NCBI RefSeq assembly: GCF_000230995.2
Contig: NC_019973.1
Location: 3,610,001 to 3,674,000 of the forward strand
Origin: Mesorhizobium australicum WSM2073
GTDB lineage: Bacteria; Pseudomonadota; Alphaproteobacteria; Rhizobiales; Rhizobiaceae
DNA: 64,000 bases
Direction: 5' to 3'
Numbering within the stretch: the first letter of the stretch is position 1; every line of letters begins with the position of its first letter. The position numbers were made by a program, and so were the translations under genes. This document shows, piece after piece, positions 40,372 through 48,385 of this stretch. The notes below the pieces were generated by a model. The model saw nothing but the letters and a program-made list of their open reading frames with translations, was not told the DNA's origin and ran no database searches.

Positions 40372-41342
40372 AAAACCAGAACGGCGATCAGCGCGACCAG
40401 GCCGAACAAGCCGATCAACAGGTAGTCCGCGACCCGGTAAAGCTTGAGCGCCCGCCTGATATCGCCGCTGTCGACATCGCGGCGCCCGCCTTCGCCCATG
40501 AAGATGTCGTCGACCATGACACCGCCATAGCTGCGTGGTCCGGCGAGCGCCAGCCCGAGTGCGCCGGCCATGGCCGCTTCCGGCCAGCCGGCATTGGGCG
40601 AGCGGTGTTTTTTCGCGTCGCGCCGTACCGCCTGCCAGGCGCCGCGGGGGTCGGCGCCCTCGACCAGGAGGGAAGCGAGCACGATCAGCAGCGCCGTCAG
40701 CCGTGATGCCGGCAGGTTGATCCAGTCGTCGAAGCGCGCCGCCGCCCAGCCGAAGGGCTCATGGCGCGGAGTCCGGTGGCCGATCATCGAATCGGCGGTG
40801 TTGGCCGCCTTGTAGGCGGCGCCGCCGGCGAGCCCTCCGACCCCGGTCCAGAAGACGGGGGCGACGATGCCGTCGGAAAAATTTTCTGCCAGGCTCTCGA
40901 TTGCCGCGCGGCAGACGCCGGCGCGGTCGAGTGTCTCGGGATCACGGCCGACGATCCGCGAAACGGCGGCTCGGCCCATGTCGAGGCCTCCGCTGTCGAG
41001 CGCGTCGGCGACGGCTTCGACATGTTCGTAAAGGCTTTTCTGTGACAGAAGCGATGTCGCCAGAAAGACGGCAACGATCCACCCCAGGGGGACGAACCAG
41101 AGCAGAACAAGCTGCACGCAAAGGCCTGCTATCGCCGGCACCAGCACGATGACCAGAAGCGCCTGGACACCACGTTGGCGACGCAGCGCGTCGGGATCAG
41201 TGGCGCGGTTGAGCCGCAAGTCGAGAAAGGATATCAGCCTGCCGAACCATGTCACCGGATGGCCGATGGCGCGAAACAGCCAGTCGGGATAACCAAGGGC
41301 GAATTCGACAATTAATGACAGGAAAGCGATCAGGACTGACAT
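40368..41342 (-). CDS. cobD: Adenosylcobinamide-phosphate synthase (CobD/CbiB)
   Basis: Membrane enzyme that joins the aminopropanol arm to adenosylcobyric acid, 324 aa with four to five helices. Motifs: GHPVTWFGRLISFLD, AIESLAENFSDGIVAPVFW, and ANTADSMIGH. The ATG at 41342 gives the classic MSVLIAFLSLIVEFALGYPD start; the frame's earlier ATG lies inside cobC. Its start codon overlaps that of cobC on the opposite strand. Confidence 0.94.
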   Translation of the reverse strand: MSVLIAFLSLIVEFALGYPDWLFRAIGHPVTWFGRLISFLDLRLNRATDPDALRRQRGVQALLVIVLVPAIAGLCVQLVLLWFVPLGWIVAVFLATSLLSQKSLYEHVEAVADALDSGGLDMGRAAVSRIVGRDPETLDRAGVCRAAIESLAENFSDGIVAPVFWTGVGGLAGGAAYKAANTADSMIGHRTPRHEPFGWAAARFDDWINLPASRLTALLIVLASLLVEGADPRGAWQAVRRDAKKHRSPNAGWPEAAMAGALGLALAGPRSYGGVMVDDIFMGEGGRRDVDSGDIRRALKLYRVADYLLIGLFGLVALIAVLVF

Positions 41343-42387
41343 GAAGCTTCTTGAAGGAGCGGTGGACCATGGTGGAAGTCTTGGCCGGGCAAGGGCGCTT
41401 TTCCCCAATGCCGTGCTGCCTTTCGTCGACCTCTCGACCGGTATCAATCCGCACTCCTACCCGCTTTTCGACCTGCCCGCCACCTCGCTGTGGCGATTGC
41501 CAGAGGCCGCGCGTGGGCGCGAACTGGTAGAGATCGCGGCCAACACCTATGGCGCGCCTTCCCCAGCAAGCGTGGTGGCGGCCCCTGGTACACAGATCCT
41601 GTTGCCGCGGGTCGCCTCGCTGGTGAGGCCCGGCAAGGCAATGGTGCTGGGGCCGACCTATGCCGAACACGCCCGGGCGGCGGCGATTGCCGGGCACGAT
41701 GTGGTCGAGGTCAGCGATTTCGCGGCGCTGGCGGAAGCCGACCTCGCCATCATCGTCAATCCGAACAATCCGGATGGGCGCATCATCGAGCGCGACCGGT
41801 TGCTGGTGCTGGCCGCTGGACTTCGCGCCAAGGGCGGGCTGCTGGTCGTCGACGAGGCGTTCATGGATGTGGGTCCACGCGAGCACAGCCTCGCCGGCGA
41901 TGTCGGCCAGGGCGGCATCGTCGTGCTGCGTTCGTTCGGCAAGTTCTTTGGTTTGGCCGGCCTGCGGCTCGGGTTCGCGCTTGCCGACGCGCCGACGGCT
42001 GAACGGCTGGACATGCAGTTCGGGCCGTGGGCTGTCGCAGGACCGGCCCTGGAATACGGCATCCGCGCGCTCGCCGATCTCGATTGGCAGGATGCGATGC
42101 GGGCCTCGCTGGCGGAAGCGACGGTGCGGCTCGATGCGCTGTTTAGCCGTTTCGGTGTTCCCGTCGCGGGCGGCACCACGCTGTTCCGCTATCTCAGCCT
42201 GCCCGATGCCGGCGGCCTGTTTTCCGGGCTTGGCCAGAGCGGTATCCTGCTGCGGCATTTCTCCGAACGGCCGCATGCCTTGCGCGCCGGACTGCCGGGG
42301 AGCGAGGAGGAATGGCGCAGGCTCGAATCCGCCCTTGCCGTTTGGGCGTCGCGGCGCGAGGATCGTTCGAAAGGTTTCAAACAATGA
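41341..42387 (+). CDS. cobC: Threonine-phosphate decarboxylase (CobC, aerobic nomenclature)
   Basis: PLP-dependent aminotransferase-fold enzyme of cobalamin synthesis, supplying aminopropanol phosphate to CobD, 348 aa. Visible features are VDHGGSLGRA near the N terminus, LSTGINPHSYP, VNPNNPDG, LLVVDEAFMD and the PLP lysine K201 in RSFGKFFGLAGLRLGF. AGGA lies six bases upstream of the ATG. The stop overlaps the next gene (ATGA). Divergent from cobD with no spacer. Confidence 0.93.
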   Translation: MKLLEGAVDHGGSLGRARALFPNAVLPFVDLSTGINPHSYPLFDLPATSLWRLPEAARGRELVEIAANTYGAPSPASVVAAPGTQILLPRVASLVRPGKAMVLGPTYAEHARAAAIAGHDVVEVSDFAALAEADLAIIVNPNNPDGRIIERDRLLVLAAGLRAKGGLLVVDEAFMDVGPREHSLAGDVGQGGIVVLRSFGKFFGLAGLRLGFALADAPTAERLDMQFGPWAVAGPALEYGIRALADLDWQDAMRASLAEATVRLDALFSRFGVPVAGGTTLFRYLSLPDAGGLFSGLGQSGILLRHFSERPHALRAGLPGSEEEWRRLESALAVWASRREDRSKGFKQ

Positions 42388-42893
42388 TCCATGTCTGCTC
42401 ATTGGCGAAAATCGAGGAAGTGGTGGCCAGGACCGGCGCCGACCGCATGCTGTCGCTGCTCGCCGCCGGAACGGACGTAGTCCGACCGGCCTCGATCCCA
42501 AGGAAAAACCATCTGCACCTGGTCATGCACGACATCGCCGTGGCGCAGGACGGCATGACCATGCCGGGCGAGGAGCATGTCCGTAACCTGCTCGATTTCG
42601 CACGCCGCTGGGACCGGGCGAAACCAATGCTGGTGCACTGCTATGCCGGCATCAGCCGTTCGACCGCCTCGGCCTATATCATCGCCGCGGCTTTGGCGCC
42701 GAAACGCAACGAGGTGGAACTGGCGCGGACGCTGCGAGCGCTGTCGCCTTCGGCGACGCCCAATCCGCGGCTGATCGCGGTGGCCGACGCGCTGCTTCAG
42801 CGCAACGGCCGCATGATCGAGGCGATCGAGTCGATCGGGCGCGGCGCCGACGCTTTTGAAGGCACGCCGTTCGCCCTCAAGATCGACGGTTAG
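42384..42893 (+). CDS. Small tyrosine-phosphatase-like protein, coupled to cobC
   Basis: 169 aa protein with the cysteine phosphatase signature HCYAGISRS: C86 and R92 fit CX5R, with a possible general-acid Asp in MHDIAVAQDG. Its ATG overlaps the cobC stop, so it is translated with a cobalamin gene. It might dephosphorylate protein tyrosine, or a cobalamin intermediate such as alpha-ribazole phosphate; nothing in the sequence decides this. Upstream in-frame codons lie within cobC and are rejected. Confidence 0.88.
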   Translation: MIHVCSLAKIEEVVARTGADRMLSLLAAGTDVVRPASIPRKNHLHLVMHDIAVAQDGMTMPGEEHVRNLLDFARRWDRAKPMLVHCYAGISRSTASAYIIAAALAPKRNEVELARTLRALSPSATPNPRLIAVADALLQRNGRMIEAIESIGRGADAFEGTPFALKIDG

Positions 42894-43697
42894 CTATTTC
42901 AGCCACTCCGCGAGCTTGGCCTTGCGCACGTCGCGCACCAGGTTGATGAACCCGTCAGCCTGATATTCCGCGGTCAGCCGGCCTTTCTCGGCTGTCGCGA
43001 TGCTGGCGTCGCCGACCACGCCGTTCGGGTTGAGATCCCCGGCGATCCAGGCGAAGGCGTGGGGGCCTGTGTGGCGCAACAGCGAGAATTCCTGCTCGGC
43101 CTTGGCGACGTTGGAAACGAAATTGTCGGCCTTGCCCATGTCGACGAGATCTGGCCGGAAATGCAGCATCAGCGACGTCTCGACATCGCCGCCATGAATG
43201 CCGTGACGATCCTCGAGTTCGGTGTACATGCCGGCCGGGCGGCCAAAGCGCTGCCAACTGGTCTTCACCGCCAGCATCTTTTCGCGCACGCGCAATTCGC
43301 GCGTGACGATGCCCATGATCTCCTCATTGCCGCCATGCGAATTGACGACGATAAGCTTGCGCACGCCGGCGCGCGCGATCGACAGGCCAAGCTCGGTCCA
43401 GGCGTCGACCAGCGTCGTTGCCGGCAAGGTGAGAGTGCCCGGCGCGTGCAGATGCTCGTTCGACTTGCCCACCGCCTGGACCGGCAGGATGCGGATGTCG
43501 AGATCGTCGGGCAAGCGTGAAATCACCGTGTCGAGCATGCCGTTCATGATCGAAGTGTCGGTCGACACAGGCAGATGCGGTCCATGCTGCTCGATAGCCG
43601 CCAGCGGCAGCACCGCGATTGTCGCCTCGGGATCGATCGAGGCGTATTCGGTGGTCCGGTAGTCGCCCCACCATACGCGTTTCTTGCCAGCAGTCAT
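42894..43697 (-). CDS. Creatininase-family amidohydrolase
   Basis: 267 aa metal-dependent amidohydrolase. All expected ligands are seen: E36 and H38 in AAIEQHGPHLP, D47 in VSTDTS, H121 in NSHGGN and E173 in GGDVETSLM. Family members open creatinine, or act on formylamines and related cyclic or formylated amides in riboflavin, pyrimidine and mycofactocin pathways, so the substrate is open. The ATG at 43697 has a GAGG site; GTG/ATG further upstream is less supported. It is followed by no further minus gene and preceded by the Rid gene. Confidence 0.9.
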   Translation of the reverse strand: MTAGKKRVWWGDYRTTEYASIDPEATIAVLPLAAIEQHGPHLPVSTDTSIMNGMLDTVISRLPDDLDIRILPVQAVGKSNEHLHAPGTLTLPATTLVDAWTELGLSIARAGVRKLIVVNSHGGNEEIMGIVTRELRVREKMLAVKTSWQRFGRPAGMYTELEDRHGIHGGDVETSLMLHFRPDLVDMGKADNFVSNVAKAEQEFSLLRHTGPHAFAWIAGDLNPNGVVGDASIATAEKGRLTAEYQADGFINLVRDVRKAKLAEWLK

Positions 43698-43753
43698 GTC
43701 ACGCCTCTTCAAATGATCAGGTCAGACCTAGCGCGGTGCGGCCGGCCTGTCGA

Positions 43754-44137
43754 TCACCCGGCCGCGATGGCCTCGACCTCGACCTTGAATTCGGGCCGGG
43801 CAAAGCCGGAAACGATCATCAGCGTCGAGGCTGGCGCCGGGCTCGAAAACAGCCGGTCGCGAACCTCCATGTAGGGCCGCAGATGCGCGCGGTCGTTGAC
43901 ATAGGCGTTGATGCGAACGATGTCGCCAAGTCCCAGCCCGGCTTCGCCCAGAACCGCCGCGATGTTCCTGAAGCAGAGTTCGGCCTGCGCGCCGGCATCT
44001 TCCGGTATCTGGTCGTCCGCCGTGATGGCGACCTGACCCGAGCACAGCACCAGACGCTTGCCGGCCGGCACCTCGACGCCGTGGCTGTAGCGGGCAAAGG
44101 GTGGCTTGATCGACTTAGGGGTAAGGAATTTGAACAT
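43754..44137 (-). CDS. Rid (YjgF/YER057c/UK114) family protein lacking the RidA arginine
   Basis: 127 aa trimer-type fold protein. SGQVAITADDQIPEDAGAQA, the DIVRINAYVNDRAH strand and the final KVEVEAIAAG identify the family. Where RidA has the imine-deaminating Arg (Arg105 of E. coli RidA), this protein shows PAPASTLMIVSG, with no Arg at the equivalent place, so it likely belongs to a non-deaminase Rid subgroup. It precedes the creatininase gene in the same direction. Confidence 0.88.
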   Translation of the reverse strand: MFKFLTPKSIKPPFARYSHGVEVPAGKRLVLCSGQVAITADDQIPEDAGAQAELCFRNIAAVLGEAGLGLGDIVRINAYVNDRAHLRPYMEVRDRLFSSPAPASTLMIVSGFARPEFKVEVEAIAAG

Positions 44138-44171
44138 GGCAATCTCCTGGATATCGCCAGCCTAAGGCCGG

Positions 44172-44202
44172 ATGCATTGCACCATCAAGATGGTGGTGCA
44201 TG
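44172..44202. promoter_or_regulatory. Dyad in divergent promoter region
   Basis: An imperfect inverted repeat, ATGCATTGCACCATC facing GATGGTGGTGCATG, lies between the divergent Rid/creatininase and ABC transporter genes. Its place suggests an operator shared by the two halves; no regulator gene is adjacent. Confidence 0.4.
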
Positions 44203-44404
44203 TCGCCGGTGCGATTGTGGACAGGCGTTCAAAAAATAGGCACGATGCCCTTCGGTGCAGCACGACCTTTCCGGCTTTCGCAGATGGCTGTGGTGCAGGC
44301 GGGCGGGTCCCGGCGCGCGACGCCGGTGGCATGTGTCTTGCTTCTTGAATCTTTGGTGTCAAGCACGGCGCGCAACGCGCCGGTGCAAATAAAGGGCGGT
44401 GTCA

Positions 44405-45409
44405 ATGTACGTGAAACAGAAGATTTCGGCCGCGGTGGTGGCCCTGCTTGCGGCCAGCACGCTGGGCGCGGCGGCGAATGAAAAAGTCACTTTCGGCACC
44501 AACTGGCTCGCCGAGCCGGAACATGGCGGCTACTACCAGGCCGTGGCCGATGGCACCTATGCCGCCTGCGGTCTCGACGTCACCATCATGCAGGGCGGCC
44601 CGCAGGTCAGCGGCCGGCCGATGTTGCTCGCCGGCAAGATCGATTTCTACATGGGCGGCAATCTGCTGTCGGCCTTCGACGCCGTCCAGCAAGGCATTCC
44701 GATGCGTGTGGTGGCAGCCGACTTCCAGAAGGACCCGCAGGTCATCATGTCCCACCCCGGCGAGGGGCTCGACAAATGGGAAGACCTGAAGAACGCCGAG
44801 CAGTACATTCTGGGTGACGAAGGCGTGCAGACCTTCTTCCAGTGGATGGTCATCGAGCTCGGTTTCGACGCTTCAAAGCGCGTCCCCTACACCTACAACA
44901 CCGCCCCTTTCCTCGCCAACAAGAAGTCGATCCAGCAGGGCTACGTCACCTCGGAGCCGTTCGCGGTCAAGAAGGAAGGCGGCTTCGTGCCGAACCAGTT
45001 CCTGCTCGCCGACTACGGCTGGGACACCTATTCGACCACGATCGAGGTGATGCAGGAGACGATCGACAAGAAACCTGAGGTTGTCCAGTGCTTCGTCGAT
45101 GGCTCGGCCAAGGGATGGTACAAGTACCTCTACGGCGACAACAAGGCCGCCAACGACATGATCAAGAAAGACAATCCTGACATGAGCGACGAGCAGATCG
45201 CCTTCTCGATCGAGCAGATGAAGAAGTTCGGCCTGGCCGATTCCGGCGACACCGAGAAGCTCGGCATCGGCGCCATGAAGGAAGAACGGATCAAGAGCTT
45301 CTACGACAAGATGGTCAAGGCCAAGGTCACGCCTGAAGGCATCGACATCACGAAAGCCTACACGCTGGCCTTCATCAACAAGGGGGTCGGGCTCGAGCTG
45401 AAGAAATAG
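44405..45409 (+). CDS. ABC transporter substrate-binding protein, NMT1/THI5-like
   Basis: Periplasmic binding protein of 334 aa with a signal peptide (residues 1-25, cleavage near GAAANEKV). The motif NWLAEPEHGGYYQAVADGTY and QGYVTSEPFAVKKEGG place it with NMT1/THI5-like proteins that bind pyrimidines, riboflavin, taurine or aromatic N-heterocycles. The ATG at 44405 has AAAGGG eight bases upstream; a GTG at 44399 is also in frame. First gene of a seven-gene run to 50956. Confidence 0.9.
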   Translation: MYVKQKISAAVVALLAASTLGAAANEKVTFGTNWLAEPEHGGYYQAVADGTYAACGLDVTIMQGGPQVSGRPMLLAGKIDFYMGGNLLSAFDAVQQGIPMRVVAADFQKDPQVIMSHPGEGLDKWEDLKNAEQYILGDEGVQTFFQWMVIELGFDASKRVPYTYNTAPFLANKKSIQQGYVTSEPFAVKKEGGFVPNQFLLADYGWDTYSTTIEVMQETIDKKPEVVQCFVDGSAKGWYKYLYGDNKAANDMIKKDNPDMSDEQIAFSIEQMKKFGLADSGDTEKLGIGAMKEERIKSFYDKMVKAKVTPEGIDITKAYTLAFINKGVGLELKK

Positions 45410-45420
45410 GCCGGCCCGGC

Positions 45421-46245
45421 ATGATGCGGGAACAGGTGGCGCAAACGCCCGCCTCGGACATGGCTCCGACCTTGCTGGCGCTGCGTGGCGTCGGCAAGGT
45501 CTTTTCCAACGGCGTGACGGCGCTCAGCGATGTCGACCTGACGATCCGGGAAGGCGATTTCCTCAGCCTGCTCGGACCGTCGGGCTGCGGCAAGTCGACG
45601 GCGCTGCGGCTGATTGCCGGCCTGTCCACGCCGACATCCGGCGTGCTCGACTGGCGCGGCGGCGGCTCGCTCGACCGTGCCAATATCGGCTTCGTCTTCC
45701 AGGAGCCGACGCTGCTGCCCTGGGCCAGCGTCTTCGACAATGTCTGGCTGCCGCTCAGGCTGAAAGGCATTTCCCGCGCCAAGGCCGCCCCGGCGATATC
45801 GGAGATGCTGGCGCGGGTGCACCTCACCGGCTTCGAGGACGCCGTGCCGCGCGAACTCTCCGGCGGCATGAAGATGCGCGTCTCGATCGCGCGCGCCATG
45901 GTGACCAAGCCACGCGTGCTGTTGATGGACGAGCCGTTCGCGGCACTCGACGAGATCACCCGCTTCAAGCTCAACAACGACCTGCTGGAACTGTGGCAAG
46001 ACGAGCGCTTCACCGTCGTCTTCGTTACCCACAGTGTGTTCGAAAGCGTGTTTCTCTCCAACCGCGTCGTCGTCATGGCGGCTCGGCCGGGGCGGGTGTT
46101 CGACGAACTCGCGATCGAGGCGTCCTATCCGCGCGATGAGGCGTTTCGCACCTCGCCTGACTATGCGGCCCTTTGCCGGCAAGCCTCGGATGTGCTGGTC
46201 AATGCCATCGATTCAACAGCGGGCTCGCATCATGACAGCCATTGA
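45421..46245 (+). CDS. ABC transporter ATP-binding protein
   Basis: 274 aa ATPase of the nitrate/sulfonate/pyrimidine importer type. Walker A LLGPSGCGKST, Q-loop FVFQEPTLLPWASV, signature LSGGMKMRVSIARA, Walker B VLLMDEPFAALDE and H-loop VTHSVFES are intact. It follows the binding protein by 11 bases and overlaps the permease by 14 bases. Confidence 0.93.
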   Translation: MMREQVAQTPASDMAPTLLALRGVGKVFSNGVTALSDVDLTIREGDFLSLLGPSGCGKSTALRLIAGLSTPTSGVLDWRGGGSLDRANIGFVFQEPTLLPWASVFDNVWLPLRLKGISRAKAAPAISEMLARVHLTGFEDAVPRELSGGMKMRVSIARAMVTKPRVLLMDEPFAALDEITRFKLNNDLLELWQDERFTVVFVTHSVFESVFLSNRVVVMAARPGRVFDELAIEASYPRDEAFRTSPDYAALCRQASDVLVNAIDSTAGSHHDSH

Positions 46246-47080
46246 CGGCACGTTGAAACTCGACCCCGAGGAAGCGCGCCGCGTGCGCCAGGAGCGGTTT
46301 GAGCGGATCGGCCGCTGGGTTCTGCCGCTGGCGATCATGATCCTGGCGATCTGGCTGTGGGACCGCATCTGCGTGTGGAACGAGATCCCGCAATACATCC
46401 TGCCGCGCCCCGGCGTCGTGCTGACAACGCTCTACAACGATGCCGGCCTGCTGTTTTCCGCACTGCTGGTCACCTTGCGCATCACCTTCCTCAGCCTGCT
46501 GCTGGCGGTGGTCGGTGGCGTCGGCCTGGCGGTCTTGTTCGCGCAGTCGAAATGGGTGGAGATGTCGTTCTTCCCCTTCGCCATCGTGCTGCAGGTGACA
46601 CCGATCGTAGCGATCTTTCCACTGATCAACATCTATGTCGACAACCAGACGACCAAGCTCCTGCTCTGCGCCTGGATCGTCGCCTTCTTCCCGATCCTGT
46701 CCAACACCACGCTCGGCCTCAACTCGGTCGACCGCAACCTGCGCGACCTGTTCAAGCTCAACGGCGCGACGCGCTGGCAGCAACTGCGCTATCTCAGGCT
46801 GCCGGCGGCCATGCCGTATTTTCTCGGCGGGCTGAAGATTGCCGGCGGCCTGTCGCTGATCGGCGCCGTGGTGGCCGAGTTCGTCGCCGGCGCCACCGGC
46901 CAGTCGTCCGGGCTTGCCTCGCGCATCATCGAAGCGGGTTACCGGCTCAACGCGCCAAGGCTGTTCGCGGCGCTGTTTCTGATATCGCTGACAGGCATCC
47001 TGATCTTTCTCGTGCTGTCGCTGATTTCGCATCTCATTTTGCGGCGCTGGCACGAAAGCGCGCTGAAGCAGGAGCGGTAG
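46232..47080 (+). CDS. ABC transporter permease
   Basis: 282 aa inner-membrane permease with about six helices, SsuC/TauC-like; the EAA-type coupling loop is LFKLNGATRWQQLRYLRLP around residues 175-195. The ATG at 46232 (MTAIDGTLKLDPEEARRVRQ) is the only reasonable start, overlapping the ATPase gene. Confidence 0.92.
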   Translation: MTAIDGTLKLDPEEARRVRQERFERIGRWVLPLAIMILAIWLWDRICVWNEIPQYILPRPGVVLTTLYNDAGLLFSALLVTLRITFLSLLLAVVGGVGLAVLFAQSKWVEMSFFPFAIVLQVTPIVAIFPLINIYVDNQTTKLLLCAWIVAFFPILSNTTLGLNSVDRNLRDLFKLNGATRWQQLRYLRLPAAMPYFLGGLKIAGGLSLIGAVVAEFVAGATGQSSGLASRIIEAGYRLNAPRLFAALFLISLTGILIFLVLSLISHLILRRWHESALKQER

Positions 47081-47083
47081 ATC

Positions 47084-48385
47084 TTGATACCAGCCTCTGG
47101 CTCCTACCGCCTTGCCAACGCGCGTGTTCATCAATCTGTCACGCTTGGCCTCGCTGCGACCTTCGACAGCGACGGTTTCGCCCTTGCCGACATTACCGTC
47201 GCGGACGGCAAGATTTCCAGCATCGCCGTGCAGGCCGCATCGAAGCTACCGGCGGGCGCCATCGACCTTGCCGGCCGTATCGTGCTGCCGTGTTTCGTCG
47301 ACTGCCACACGCATATCGACAAGGGCCATATCTGGCCACGAAAGCCCAATCCAGACGGCAGCTTCATGGGCGCTCTGAACGCCACGGGCGCCGACCGCGT
47401 GGCGCGCTGGAGCGCCGAGGATGTGGCGCGTCGCATGGATTTCTCGCTGCGCTCGGCCTACGCGCATGGCACCAGGGCGCTCAGAACTCATATCGACAGC
47501 GTCGCGCCGCAGGAGGAAATCTCCTGGCCCGTGTTCGAGACGATGCGCGAGGCATGGCGTGGCCGCATCGAATTGCAGGGTGCCTGCCTGCTCGGCATCG
47601 AGGGCGTGCGCGACAAGAAATGGTTCGACAGGCTGGCCAAACGCGTAGCCGCCGCCAAGGGCGTGCTGGGCGTCGTCACCTATATGGTGCCGGACCTGGA
47701 AGAGCTGCTCGACCACGTTTTCGCGCAGGCAATCAAGCACGGGCTCGACCTTGATTTCCATGCCGACGAGACCGACGACATCGCCGCGATCTCGCTGAAA
47801 AAGATCGCCGAGGCGGCGCTGTGGAACGGCTTCGAGGGCAACATCCTCGTCGGCCATTGCTGCTCGCTGGCGCGCCAGCCCGATCTCGAGGTGCTGGACA
47901 CGCTGGACAAGGTGGCGAAGGCTGGGCTGGCAATCGTGTCGCTGCCGATGTGCAATCTCTATTTGCAGGACCGTCGCGCTGACCAGACCACACCGCGCTG
48001 GCGTGGCGTGACGCTGCTGCACGAGATGAAGGCGAGGGGCATTCCGGTGGCCGTCGCTTCGGACAACACGCGCGATCCCTTCCATGCCTATGGCGATCTC
48101 GATATGCTGGAGGTCTACCGCATGGCGACGCGCGTCCTGCATTTCGATCATCCGGTCGGCGACTGGCCGCAGGCGGTCACCGCGACGCCGGCCCATGTGA
48201 TGCGGCTCGATGGCTTCGGCACGCTCGCCGCCGGAGGCGATGCCGACTTCGTGCTGTTCAAAGGTCGAAGCTGGACGGAATTGCTGTCGCGCCCCGAATC
48301 GGATCGCATCGTCGTGCGTGCGGGGCGAGCGATAGACCGGCAATTGCCGGACTATGCCGAACTCGACGGACTGATGGTGGAATGA
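47084..48385 (+). CDS. Cytosine-deaminase-family amidohydrolase
   Basis: 433 aa TIM-barrel amidohydrolase similar in layout to E. coli CodA. Metal ligands H75 and H77 are in DCHTHIDKGHIWP; the active-site Glu region HADETDDIAA, the GHCCSLA His and the catalytic Asp in VASDNTRDPFHAYGDLDMLE are kept. CodA-like enzymes deaminate cytosine, creatinine and related rings, so the substrate is not settled. The start is TTG at 47084 behind GGAGCGG. The stop overlaps the oxidase gene. Confidence 0.9.
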   Translation: MIPASGSYRLANARVHQSVTLGLAATFDSDGFALADITVADGKISSIAVQAASKLPAGAIDLAGRIVLPCFVDCHTHIDKGHIWPRKPNPDGSFMGALNATGADRVARWSAEDVARRMDFSLRSAYAHGTRALRTHIDSVAPQEEISWPVFETMREAWRGRIELQGACLLGIEGVRDKKWFDRLAKRVAAAKGVLGVVTYMVPDLEELLDHVFAQAIKHGLDLDFHADETDDIAAISLKKIAEAALWNGFEGNILVGHCCSLARQPDLEVLDTLDKVAKAGLAIVSLPMCNLYLQDRRADQTTPRWRGVTLLHEMKARGIPVAVASDNTRDPFHAYGDLDMLEVYRMATRVLHFDHPVGDWPQAVTATPAHVMRLDGFGTLAAGGDADFVLFKGRSWTELLSRPESDRIVVRAGRAIDRQLPDYAELDGLMVE

